Below are positions 22,578-31,297 of a stretch of DNA of 32,334 nucleotides, piece by piece; the first letter of the stretch is position 1; every line of letters begins with the position of its first letter. The stretch comes from Micromonospora craterilacus (GTDB lineage: Bacteria; Actinomycetota; Actinomycetes; Mycobacteriales; Micromonosporaceae): positions 1 through 32,334 of the forward strand of contig NZ_POTY01000048.1 in assembly GCF_003236315.1 (NCBI RefSeq). Reading direction: 5' to 3'. The notes below the pieces were generated by a model. That model had not been told where the DNA came from. It searched no databases and saw nothing but the letters and a program-made list of their open reading frames with translations. The position numbers and the translations under genes are program-made.

Positions 22578-25013
22578 GTGGTAAATCGATTCCGAAGGGC
22601 GACCCGCCGACGGGCCGTCGCGATCGCAACGGCCGGCACCATGCTGGCCGCATGGTTCGCCGTCCCGGCGGCGCCCGTCCAGGCGGCCGACACGAATCTC
22701 ATCGTCAACGGTGGATTCGAGGAGGGCCTTGGCAGCTGGTTCGTGAACAACGGCAACGCGACCGACAGCGCCACGCTGTCGGTCACGACGGACGCCTACT
22801 CCGGATCGAGTGCCGTGCTCGTCACGAACCGGGCGACCACCGGATCGGGTCCGATGCAGGACCTCAGCGGCAAGGTGCAGGCCGGGCAGACCTATGCCCT
22901 CACGGCCAGGATCAAGTACGAGAACCCGAACTCGCCCGCGACGAAGCAGTTTTTCGCCACCATGCACTACGGCGGGGGCACCTACACCAACCTGGTCAGC
23001 GTGACGGCGACGAGGGGCCAGTGGGCGCAGTTCAACGGGCAGTTCACCATCCCGGCCACGCAGAGTGTGTCGACCGCGCGCCTCTTCTTCGAGACGCCGT
23101 GGACGAGTAACCCCTCCTCGGACCCGAACGTCCACCTCATGGACTTCAAGCTCGACGACGTCTCGGTGGTCGGTGCCGCGCCGCCCCCGACGCCGTCGAA
23201 GACCATCGAGGTCGTCGGCAAGCTGCCGGGAGAGCACAACCCGTTGATCGGGCACAAGTTCGGTGCGGACGGGTTCGGCTTCACGCACGACGGCCGGGTG
23301 TACCTGTACCTGACCAACGACACTCAGGGCTACGCGCCCAACCCGACCACCGGCGTCTCGCCGAGCATCAACTACGGCAACATCAACCAGATCACGCTGA
23401 TCTCCTCGACCGACCTCGTCAACTGGACCGACCACGGCGAGATCCAGGTCGCGGGCCCGAACGGCGTGGCGCCGTTCACCGGCAACTCGTGGGCACCCGG
23501 CATGGCCAAGAAGGTCGTGAACGGCCAGGAGAAGTTCTTCCTCTACTACGCCAACGGCGGCGGCTCCAGCAACGTGATCACGGGTGCGTCACCGCTCGGC
23601 CCGTGGACCAGCGAGCGCACCAGCACGCTTATCGACGGCCGCACGCCCGGTGCCGAGGCCGTCGCGTGGAAGTTCGACCCCGCTCCGCTGGTGGACGACG
23701 ACGGCGAGGCGTACCTCTACTTCGGTGGCGGTCCCGCGGCGACGAGCATGCCGGCGGCCGAGCGCTTCAACAACCCGAAGAACCTCCGCGCGATCAAGCT
23801 CGGCAGCGACATGGTGTCGACCGAGGGCACCTCGGCGGTCGTCGACGCCCCGGTGGCCTTCGAAGCGGCCCAGGTGTTCAAGCGCGAGGGCAAGTACTAC
23901 CTCTCGTACTCGTCGCACTTCGGCGGCAACGACTTCGGCGGCAACCAGACGCCGCTTCCCGGCTACCCCGGCGGCGGCCAGATCGGCTACATGATCTCCG
24001 ACGACCCGATGTCGTGGCCCAAGGAGACCTACGCCGGCGTGCTCTTCCCGAACCAGTCGCAGTTCTTCGGCGCCGGCACCGGCGGCAACAACCACCAGTC
24101 GGTGTTCGAGTACGAGGGCAAGTACTACTTCACCTACCACGCCCCGACGCTGAACAAGCGCATCAACGGAAACACCACCCAGGGCTACCGCAGCCCGCAC
24201 ATCCAGCAGCTGGCCTTCAACCCGGACGGCACCATCCAGCAGGTCGTCGGCACCTACGCCGGCGTCGACCAGGTCCGGAACTTCGACCCGTACCGGGTGT
24301 TCGAGGCGGAGACCTTCGGCTGGAGCAAGGGCGTCGCGACCGCGAAGGTCGACGGCGGATCCCCCGAGTTCGGCGGCGCGGCACCGAACCTGGTGGTGCG
24401 TGACATCGACAACGGCGACTGGACGGCGCTGTCGTCGGTGGACTTCGGCGACGGTGCCCAGAGCGTGACGGCGAAGGTCCGCCCGCTCGTGGCCGGCGGG
24501 AAGATCGAGCTTCGCCTCGGCGGGGCCACCGCGCCGGTGGTCGGGACCATCCCGGTCGACGGCCCGCTCGGCGAGTGGACGGAGCTGACCGCCGAGCTCG
24601 ACGGCGTCGCCGGCGTGCACGACGTGTACTTCACCTACGCCGGCCCCGGGGGCGTGGACCTGTTCGAGATCGACTCCTGGGCCTTCGAGGCCGGCCAGCC
24701 CGAGTTGCCGGTCACGGTGACCGTGCAGGCGCGGTGCATCGGCGGGAAGGCGTACGTCGCGGTGCAGGCGCGCAACGACCACACCGCGGCGGTGGGCATC
24801 ACGCTGGAGACCGTGTACGGCGAGCGTTCCGTCGCGAACGTCGCGCCGGGTGGGAACGCCTTCCAGCAGTTCGCCACCCGGGCGGGCTCGGTGCCGGTCG
24901 GTTCGGCGACCGTCCGGGCCACCGGCTCCATCGACGGCGAGGCCGTGACGACTGTCGTCACCGAGCAGTACTCCGGCGTCGACTGCGCCGCCGATCCCCG
25001 TCAAGCCCAGTAA
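22578..25013 (+). CDS. Secreted GH43 arabinoxylan arabinofuranohydrolase-like enzyme with CBM4/9-type and CBM6 modules
   Basis: An 811-residue exported enzyme. It has a signal peptide ending near VQA-A (about 36), an N-terminal CBM4/9/22-like sandwich (about 40-195), a GH43 domain (about 210-570), a CBM6-like module (about 575-705) and a C-terminal module shared with the preceding gene (about 712-805). The segment NPLIGHKFGADGF and the later VAFEAAQVFKREGKYYLSYS strongly resemble XynD-type arabinoxylan arabinofuranohydrolases (EC 3.2.1.55). Catalytic candidates are D231, D367 (KFDPAPLVDDDG) and E429. It lies 44 nt after the first GH43 gene. The probable role is removing arabinose side chains from xylan, opening it to the upstream enzyme. 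Linkage specificity is not readable. Confidence 0.88.
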   Translation: MVNRFRRATRRRAVAIATAGTMLAAWFAVPAAPVQAADTNLIVNGGFEEGLGSWFVNNGNATDSATLSVTTDAYSGSSAVLVTNRATTGSGPMQDLSGKVQAGQTYALTARIKYENPNSPATKQFFATMHYGGGTYTNLVSVTATRGQWAQFNGQFTIPATQSVSTARLFFETPWTSNPSSDPNVHLMDFKLDDVSVVGAAPPPTPSKTIEVVGKLPGEHNPLIGHKFGADGFGFTHDGRVYLYLTNDTQGYAPNPTTGVSPSINYGNINQITLISSTDLVNWTDHGEIQVAGPNGVAPFTGNSWAPGMAKKVVNGQEKFFLYYANGGGSSNVITGASPLGPWTSERTSTLIDGRTPGAEAVAWKFDPAPLVDDDGEAYLYFGGGPAATSMPAAERFNNPKNLRAIKLGSDMVSTEGTSAVVDAPVAFEAAQVFKREGKYYLSYSSHFGGNDFGGNQTPLPGYPGGGQIGYMISDDPMSWPKETYAGVLFPNQSQFFGAGTGGNNHQSVFEYEGKYYFTYHAPTLNKRINGNTTQGYRSPHIQQLAFNPDGTIQQVVGTYAGVDQVRNFDPYRVFEAETFGWSKGVATAKVDGGSPEFGGAAPNLVVRDIDNGDWTALSSVDFGDGAQSVTAKVRPLVAGGKIELRLGGATAPVVGTIPVDGPLGEWTELTAELDGVAGVHDVYFTYAGPGGVDLFEIDSWAFEAGQPELPVTVTVQARCIGGKAYVAVQARNDHTAAVGITLETVYGERSVANVAPGGNAFQQFATRAGSVPVGSATVRATGSIDGEAVTTVVTEQYSGVDCAADPRQAQ

Positions 25014-25038
25014 CCACGAGTGATAACGGAGCATCGAG

Positions 25039-25671
25039 ATGAACGTGTGGAATCGTAAGCGGCTTCTCGCGGCGGGTGCCGCGGGTGCCCTGTTGGCCGG
25101 TTCGGTGGCGGTCGGGTCGCCGGCGTTGGCCGAGCCTGGTGACGACGCCGATGTGCGGGTGACGGTGGATATCGAGCCGATCAAGGAGCCGGGTGTCCTG
25201 GCGATGTCGATCGCCGGTGACTCGGTTGCTCTGGCCGAGGACGGGTCGACGTTGTTGGTGCGTCAGTTTGTCGGCACTCTGCCGACGGTGACGGTGACGG
25301 ACACGCGTACGGCGGATGAGGTGCCGGCGGGTGCGGCGTGGGCGGTGCTGGGTAGCGCGACCGACTTTGTCGGTAGTGCGGGTCAGGCGCCGATCGGTGC
25401 CGGGCACCTGGGCTGGAAGCCGCGTCTGATCGACGGCGGCGACACCGGCCTGGTGTCCGAGGGTGAAGAGGTCGTGACCGTCCTCGACGAGGCGACTCAG
25501 CCGGGTAACAACGTAGGTCTGGTCGACCAGGAACTCCTCGTCTCGACCTTCGACTCCGGCGCGGTCGCCGGTGACGCCTACTCGGTCAACGCGGACCTGT
25601 TCCTGCGGACCCCGGCGGACGTCGCCGCGGGTGCGTACACCTCGACGCTGACCCTGTCCCTGTTCGAGTAA
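25039..25671 (+). CDS. Secreted WxL-like beta-sandwich protein of unknown function
   Basis: A 210-residue protein with a signal peptide ending ALA-E (about 31). Its single beta-rich domain has the order seen in actinobacterial WxL-like proteins: a TVTVTDTRT strand, a Trp-containing strand, a long middle region, and a final PADVAAGAYTSTLTLSLFE strand. A strict W-x-L tripeptide is not obvious, so the family call is tentative. It is third in the GH43 operon, 25 nt after the second enzyme, with ATG 25039 behind GGAG. WxL proteins bind cell walls in Firmicutes; a surface-retention or scaffold role for the GH43 enzymes is a hypothesis. Codon use shifts within the gene, with more T-ending codons in the first half. 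Confidence 0.65.
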   Translation: MNVWNRKRLLAAGAAGALLAGSVAVGSPALAEPGDDADVRVTVDIEPIKEPGVLAMSIAGDSVALAEDGSTLLVRQFVGTLPTVTVTDTRTADEVPAGAAWAVLGSATDFVGSAGQAPIGAGHLGWKPRLIDGGDTGLVSEGEEVVTVLDEATQPGNNVGLVDQELLVSTFDSGAVAGDAYSVNADLFLRTPADVAAGAYTSTLTLSLFE

Positions 25672-25677
25672 TGGACT

Positions 25678-25708
25678 GGTGAGGGGGCCGCGATGCGGCC
25701 CCCTCACC
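25678..25708 (+). terminator. Terminator of the GH43 operon
   Basis: A 14-bp perfect stem (25678-25691 and 25695-25708) with a 3-nt loop starts 6 nt after the last stop. It has no U-tract but is very stable. Confidence 0.65.
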
Positions 25709-25827
25709 CGCTCCGGAGTTTCGTAGCGCCTCGCGCCGACTTGAGTCGAGGCGAGCATAACTTTTGCTATCTGCACAAAAAGATGGCGATCTCTTGATCT
25801 AGGGCGCATCGCGGTAAGGATGTCCAG

Positions 25828-27930
25828 ATGCGTCGTCTTACTCTGACTGCTGGACGCGTCGTTTCGAGCCTGCTCGCGCTCGTCCTCGTCACAGCGGTCA
25901 GCGTCCTCACGTCCGCCCCGCCCGCCGCCGCTCACGGCACCCTGGCGATGTCCACCCCGACCGAGGGCGCCACGGTGAACGAGCCGTTGGCGACAGTGGA
26001 GCTCTACTTCACGGAACAGGTCGCCGCCAACGCGTACTTCACCATCACCGCCCCCGGCGGCGGCCGGGTCGACAACGGCTGGACGTACGGGGCACCCAAG
26101 CCGCTGGCCCAGCCGGTCCGGGAGTACTTCCTGGTCGACGGGAAGTTCGAGCCGCGCGAGTACTCGACGGGATTCCCGGCGGTGGTGACGCTCGCTCATC
26201 TGCCGGCGGCGGGACAGTACTCGGTGAGCTACCTGTCGGTCGCCACGGACGGTGAGCCGGTGCGGGGCACGATGAGCTTCCGCTACGCGGGACCGGTGAC
26301 GGCTGCGCCGCAGGGGTGGAGCCCGCCCACCAACCAGCCGGACCCGACCCTGGTGGCGGCCGCCGAGCAGCACGGGCACGGCGGGGAATCGACCGCCGCA
26401 CCGGCCGTACCACCGGCGTCGTCGGTGCCGCCGCCGGCGGCGGCGCAGCCCTCCGCCCCCAGCGAAGACGAGAGTGGCCTCGGTCGGGTGGTCTGGACCG
26501 GCCTGGCCCTGGCGATCGCGGCGGTGCTGGCCGGCGTCGTGATCTGGCGCCGCCGCCAGCCCGCACCGGCGGTCAGGGGCACCGGCCGAACCCGTGGCGT
26601 GAGGCCGGCCGCCGGCCGGCCGGGCGCCGGCTCCCGTTCCCGCGGCAGGACGGCGGCGGCCGAGCGCTCCGGCGGCAGGACGGCGGTGGCTGAGCGCGGC
26701 GGCAAACGCAAGGCCGGCGCACCCGGCGCCGGCGCCACCCGCAAGGCTGGTGCGTCGGGTTCCGGCGGCCCGAGACGACCGGCCGCCACCGTCGCGGCAC
26801 GGCAGAGCGGCGCGGTGGTCACCGCCAGGACGGGCGCCGCTACCGAGCCGTCGTCGGCCGGACCGGACGCGACTCCAGCGAGCGCCGTCGCCACGGTGGA
26901 CAGCGACTCGCGAGCCGCGCCGGCGAGCGCGGTGCTGGCGTCCGACGTGGACGATGCGGTGTCGGCGGCTCGTACGCCCCGGTTCAGCAACACGGGTCTC
27001 GCGCTGCTCGTCGGTGGTCTGGTGGTCGCCCTGCTGGCCGGGTTCGGGCTCGGCCGGCTCGGCGCGGGCGACCAGCGCACCGCCACCGACCCGGGGCAGG
27101 CGGCGGCTCCCGCCGGCGGGCCGCTCGCCGCCGGGCCGGCGTTGTCGGCGGGGGGCGGGCACCAGCACCCGCCCGGAACCGGCGCGCACACCCACTCGGG
27201 GGACGGCGGCACGGACCAGACCCAGGCGACCGGGACGTCGGTGAGCGCCGCCGGGTACACGCTGCAACCGGTGCAGCGGTCCCAGCCGGCCGGCGTGGAC
27301 GTCGACTACCAGTTCCGGATCGTCGGGACCGACCAGCAGGCGGCGACGCGCTTCGCGGTCGTACACGACAAGCCGTTGCACCTGATCGTGGTGGGTCGCG
27401 ACCTGAGCGGGTACCAGCACCTGCACCCGACGATGGCGCCCGACGGCACCTGGAGCCTGCCCCTGAAGCTGGCTCGGGCCGGCGGCTATCGCATCTACGC
27501 CGACTTCACCGTCATCACGGCCGACGGCACCCAACTCCCGCTGGTCCTCGGCGTCGACCACCACGTGCCGGGCGCCTACACCCCGGCCGGGCTGCCGGCG
27601 GCGCGGCCGGACGCGACGGCCGGGCCGTTCACGGTGGCGATGGAGGGTACGCCCACGGTGGGGGTGAGCACGCCGATGGTCTTCCGGGTCAGCCGCACCG
27701 GCACCCCTGGGCCGGTTCAGCTGGCCCGCTACCTGGGCGCGTACGGGCACCTGGTCGTGGTACGCGAGGGAGACCTGGGCTTCGTGCACGTCCACCCGGA
27801 GCCGGAACTGGTCGACGGGGCGGTCAAGTTCTGGCTGACCACGCCGAGCAGCGGCCGGTACCGGGCGTTCCTCGACTTCCAGGTCGACGGGAAGGTACAC
27901 ACGGCGGAGTACACGATCAGCCTGCCCTGA
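25828..27930 (+). CDS. CopC-domain fusion membrane protein with duplicated HxHP C-terminal module
   Basis: A 700-residue protein. Its signal peptide ends AAA-H36, so the mature protein begins with His as in CopC copper-binding proteins (HGTLAMSTPTEGATV). The CopC domain runs to about 155. The usual DGHPV Cu(II)-site motif is DGEPV here (D141, E143), so one ligand is changed. A first transmembrane helix (about 222-238), an Ala/Gly/Arg-rich low-complexity linker (about 240-380) and a second helix (about 390-412) follow. A His-rich stretch leads to a C-terminal domain with two similar units: HLIVVGRDLSGYQHLHP (about 518-534) and HLVVVREGDLGFVHVHP (about 641-657). ATG 25828 has AAGGA 7 nt upstream. 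A metal-related role at the cell surface is likely; the chemistry is unknown. Confidence 0.8.
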   Translation: MRRLTLTAGRVVSSLLALVLVTAVSVLTSAPPAAAHGTLAMSTPTEGATVNEPLATVELYFTEQVAANAYFTITAPGGGRVDNGWTYGAPKPLAQPVREYFLVDGKFEPREYSTGFPAVVTLAHLPAAGQYSVSYLSVATDGEPVRGTMSFRYAGPVTAAPQGWSPPTNQPDPTLVAAAEQHGHGGESTAAPAVPPASSVPPPAAAQPSAPSEDESGLGRVVWTGLALAIAAVLAGVVIWRRRQPAPAVRGTGRTRGVRPAAGRPGAGSRSRGRTAAAERSGGRTAVAERGGKRKAGAPGAGATRKAGASGSGGPRRPAATVAARQSGAVVTARTGAATEPSSAGPDATPASAVATVDSDSRAAPASAVLASDVDDAVSAARTPRFSNTGLALLVGGLVVALLAGFGLGRLGAGDQRTATDPGQAAAPAGGPLAAGPALSAGGGHQHPPGTGAHTHSGDGGTDQTQATGTSVSAAGYTLQPVQRSQPAGVDVDYQFRIVGTDQQAATRFAVVHDKPLHLIVVGRDLSGYQHLHPTMAPDGTWSLPLKLARAGGYRIYADFTVITADGTQLPLVLGVDHHVPGAYTPAGLPAARPDATAGPFTVAMEGTPTVGVSTPMVFRVSRTGTPGPVQLARYLGAYGHLVVVREGDLGFVHVHPEPELVDGAVKFWLTTPSSGRYRAFLDFQVDGKVHTAEYTISLP

Positions 27931-27976
27931 ACACGGCGCCCGTCCGCCAGCTTCCGTGATGGGGCAGAATCGATCC

Positions 27977-30900
27977 GTGTGGTTCGGCGTGCTGGGGCCG
28001 GTCGAGGTGCGCTCGGCGACCGGGAGCCCGCTACCCGTCGGTGGGCCCCGACTGCGGGCACTGCTCGCCATGCTCCTGCTTGACGCCGGGCAGGTGATCA
28101 CCCGGGACCGGCTGGTCGCGGGGCTGTGGGGGGCCAAGCCGCCCGCCGACGCCACCAACGCACTCCAGTCCCAGGTCTCCCGGCTGCGCCGGGCCCTGCC
28201 CGACCACGGCGAGGTCAGGGTGCAGGCACATCCGGCCGGGTACCGCCTCGCCGTGGCCGCCGAGGACGTCGACGTGCACCGGTTCGCCACCCTGGCCGAC
28301 GCCGGGCGTCAGGCGCTGGCCGCCGGTGACCACCCGCTCGCCGCCGCCCACCTCGGTGCGGCGCTACGGCTGTGGCGTGGGCCCGCCCTGGCGGACATCG
28401 CCACGGCCCCGTTCGCCGCGGCACAGGTCACCAGGCTGACCGAGCAACGGCTGACCGTCGTCGAGGACTGGGCCGAGGCCGAGTTGCACCTCGGCGACCC
28501 CGACCACCTGCTCACCGCGTTGCGCGACGAGGTCGCCGCCCACCCGCTGCGGGAACGGCTCTACGTCCTGCTCATCCGGGCACTACACGCCGTCGGTCGC
28601 CGCGCCGAGGCACTCACCGTGTTCGAGGAGGTGCGTCGGCTGCTCGCCGACGAACTCGGCACCGACCCGTCGGCTGACCTCCGCGCCGTACACCTGGCGG
28701 TGCTGCGCTCCGACGACGGACCGACCCCCGGCCACCCGGACCGCGCCGGCCCTCCGCCGGCCGCCCCTGAGGTCGTTGCCGCCCGGCTGACCAGGCCACC
28801 AGCCCCACTCACCAGCTTCGTCGGCCGCGTCGAGGAGCTCACCCGGACCAGCCACCTGCTCGACGGAACCCGGCTGGTAACCGTCGTCGGACCCGGCGGG
28901 GCGGGCAAGACCCGGTTCGCGGTGGAGGTGGCCCGCCGGCGCGGAGCCGGAGTCTGCTTCGTGGACCTGTCCCTGGTCACCGACGGAACCCAGGTCCCGC
29001 AGGCCATCCTGCGCGCCCTCGGGCTGCGTGACATCACCCGGCTGAAGGCCCTGGGGGCCGCCGGCGATCCCGTCGACCGGCTGGTCGCCGCCCTTTCCGA
29101 CCAGCCGGTGCTGCTCCTGATGGATAACTGCGAGCATGTGCTCACCCCCACCGCCCGGGTGGTCCGCCGGCTGCTCGCCGATTGCCCGGACCTGCGGGTG
29201 CTGGCCACCAGCCGGGCGGCGCTGGGCATCACCGGGGAGGTCCGCTGCCCGTTGCCACCGCTGGCCCTACCTCCGCCCGACGCCGATGCCCGGACCGCCC
29301 TCGACTACCCCACGGTGCGCCTGTTCCACGAACGGGCCACCGCGGTACGTCCCGACTTCACCGTCGGACCGGACACCGTCGACGTGGTCCGCCGGATCTG
29401 CACGGCGCTGGACGGGCTGCCGCTGGCGATCGAACTCGCCGCCGTCCGGTTGCGGGCCCTGCCGGTGCAGGCGGTCGCCGATCGGCTGGACGACCGGTTC
29501 CGGCTGCTGTCCCGAGGGGATCCGACGGCGGCGCCCCGGCACCGCACCCTGCGGGCGGTGGTCGGGTGGAGTTGGGAGCTGCTCTCCCCGGACGAGCGGG
29601 CTCTCGCCCGCCGGCTGACCGTGTTCGTCGGTGGCGCCACCGGCGCGGCGGCCGTGCAGGTCTGCGACCCGGACGGCGCGGACGTGAGCGACCTGCTCAC
29701 CGATCTGGTCGACCGGTCCATCGTGGAGTGGACCGGGTCGCGCTACCGGATGCTGGAGAGCATCCGCGAGTACGGGGCCGAGCAGCTGGTCGAGGCCGGC
29801 GAGCGGGAGCGACTCTGCCGGGCGCACGCGGAGTACTTCCTCGACCTCGCCCGAACCGCGGACCCGGAGCTACGCGGACCGGCGCAACTGAGCTGGGCGG
29901 ACCGGCTCAGCGCCGAGCACGCCAACCTGCATGCCGCGCTGGCCTGGGCGGTCTCCGCCGACCCGCACCTAGCGTTGCGTCTGGTCGCTGCCCTGGCCTG
30001 GTACTGGAACCTGCGCGGCATCCGCGGTGAGGTGGCGCCAGCGGTGACAGAGCTGCTGGACCGGATCGGTCCCGAGCCGCCTGCCGAGCTGACCGAGGAG
30101 TACCTTGTCTGCGCGATGCTGGACCTGGCAACCGGGAAGCCTGGCCGGTACGACCAGAACCGGTTGGCGGCGATCGAGGCGATGGCGACGGCCCTCGGCC
30201 GCCCGGTCCGCCAGCCTTTCCTGGTCGTGACGCTGGTGCAGGCCACCGGGCCACCGGCGCATGACCTGACCGCCCGGCTGAGGCTGCTCGGCTCCGACCG
30301 GTGGTTCAAAGGGCTGATCCACCTCGGATGGGGTTACCTGCGGTTGTTCGACGGCGACCTGGCCGGTGCGGAACCCGGCCTCCACGAGGCCCTGGTGAGC
30401 TTCCGGGCCAGCGGCGACCGTTGGGGCGTGTCGCAGGCGCTCGACGGCCTGTCCACCCTCGCCGACCTGCGGGGCGACCCGCACACCGCGCTTGCCCTGA
30501 GTGCCGAGGCGATCGACCTGGTCACGCAGCTGGCCGCGTTGGAGGAGGTCGCGGAGCTGCGCTGCCGCCGGGCCGAGCGACTGATCCGTGCCGGCCGCCT
30601 GGCCGAGGCGCAGGCCGAGTACGCTGCCGCCGCCGAGCTGGCCCGGCGTATCGGTCTGCACGGCATCCTCGTGTTGACCCGATACGGCCAGGGCGAACTC
30701 GCCCGGCTGGCCGGTGACCTGGCGACGGCCCGCCACCGGTACGAGAGCGCGCTGGCGGACTGCCCGGCCGACTGGCCCAACTCCGAGGTCCGGTCCCGAC
30801 TGCTCACCGGGCTCGGGCGGCTCGCCGAGGCGGACGGCGCGGTGCCGGAGGCATGCTCGCGGCATCAGGCTGCCCTTGCCGCCGCGCTGACCAGCGGCTT

Positions 30901-31165
30901 CCCCCAGTGTGTGGCCGCTGCGGCGGACGGGCTCGCCGGTGCCGTCCTGCTCGACGGGGACGCCGGGGGTGCCGCCCGGTTGCTGGGCATGGCCACGGCG
31001 GTCCGTGGTGGGCACGTCCCCGGCTACCCGGACCGCGGGCGGACGGTCGCCGGGATCCGATCCCGGCTCGGCGACCAGGCGTACGCCGAGGCCCACGCCT
31101 CGGGCACCGGGCTGACCCGGGTGGAACAGCTGGCACTGCTGCGCACGCTGGCCGACGCGGACTGA
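27977..31165 (+). CDS. SARP/AfsR-type transcriptional regulator (wHTH-BTAD-NB-ARC-TPR)
   Basis: A 1062-residue STAND-type regulator. It has an OmpR-like winged-helix DNA-binding domain (about 1-95), a BTAD helical domain (about 97-245), a linker, an NTPase domain with P-loop GPGGAGKT (about 305-312) and Walker B LLLMDNCEH (about 378-386), and TPR-like helical repeats to the end. Family members activate secondary-metabolite or adjacent genes in an ATP- and ligand-dependent way. GTG 27977 gives the usual family start (MWFGVLGPVEV); an in-frame GTG at 27956 would add seven residues, and neither has a clear ribosome site. It lies 46 nt after the CopC fusion gene. The regulated genes are unknown; no biosynthetic cluster is in view. 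Confidence 0.9.
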   Translation: MWFGVLGPVEVRSATGSPLPVGGPRLRALLAMLLLDAGQVITRDRLVAGLWGAKPPADATNALQSQVSRLRRALPDHGEVRVQAHPAGYRLAVAAEDVDVHRFATLADAGRQALAAGDHPLAAAHLGAALRLWRGPALADIATAPFAAAQVTRLTEQRLTVVEDWAEAELHLGDPDHLLTALRDEVAAHPLRERLYVLLIRALHAVGRRAEALTVFEEVRRLLADELGTDPSADLRAVHLAVLRSDDGPTPGHPDRAGPPPAAPEVVAARLTRPPAPLTSFVGRVEELTRTSHLLDGTRLVTVVGPGGAGKTRFAVEVARRRGAGVCFVDLSLVTDGTQVPQAILRALGLRDITRLKALGAAGDPVDRLVAALSDQPVLLLMDNCEHVLTPTARVVRRLLADCPDLRVLATSRAALGITGEVRCPLPPLALPPPDADARTALDYPTVRLFHERATAVRPDFTVGPDTVDVVRRICTALDGLPLAIELAAVRLRALPVQAVADRLDDRFRLLSRGDPTAAPRHRTLRAVVGWSWELLSPDERALARRLTVFVGGATGAAAVQVCDPDGADVSDLLTDLVDRSIVEWTGSRYRMLESIREYGAEQLVEAGERERLCRAHAEYFLDLARTADPELRGPAQLSWADRLSAEHANLHAALAWAVSADPHLALRLVAALAWYWNLRGIRGEVAPAVTELLDRIGPEPPAELTEEYLVCAMLDLATGKPGRYDQNRLAAIEAMATALGRPVRQPFLVVTLVQATGPPAHDLTARLRLLGSDRWFKGLIHLGWGYLRLFDGDLAGAEPGLHEALVSFRASGDRWGVSQALDGLSTLADLRGDPHTALALSAEAIDLVTQLAALEEVAELRCRRAERLIRAGRLAEAQAEYAAAAELARRIGLHGILVLTRYGQGELARLAGDLATARHRYESALADCPADWPNSEVRSRLLTGLGRLAEADGAVPEACSRHQAALAAALTSGFPQCVAAAADGLAGAVLLDGDAGGAARLLGMATAVRGGHVPGYPDRGRTVAGIRSRLGDQAYAEAHASGTGLTRVEQLALLRTLADAD

Positions 31166-31297
31166 CCGGGCGGTGGGCCTGCGTCACCGGCCGTGCCGTC
31201 CGGTGGGGCGGCGGCGGTCAGCGATCGGTGCGCGACCGGTCAGCGTGCTGCTCCAACCTTCTCGAAGCCGGCGGGCGCCGGTAGCGAGGAGGAGCAC

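Noticed and set aside
26573..26990. Arg/Ala/Gly-rich stretch of the CopC fusion as a separate gene or repeat array
   Set aside because: It stays in frame between two membrane helices and reads as a low-complexity linker. The short near-repeats (SGGRTA, CGGRTA-like) are too degenerate to call a repeat array.
15526..28290. Very long minus-strand open frames (15526-17910, 19384-22653 and 24958-28290)
   Set aside because: All lie antisense to well-supported genes, and two cross several intergenic regions and terminators. Their translations have no recognisable domains or signal peptides.
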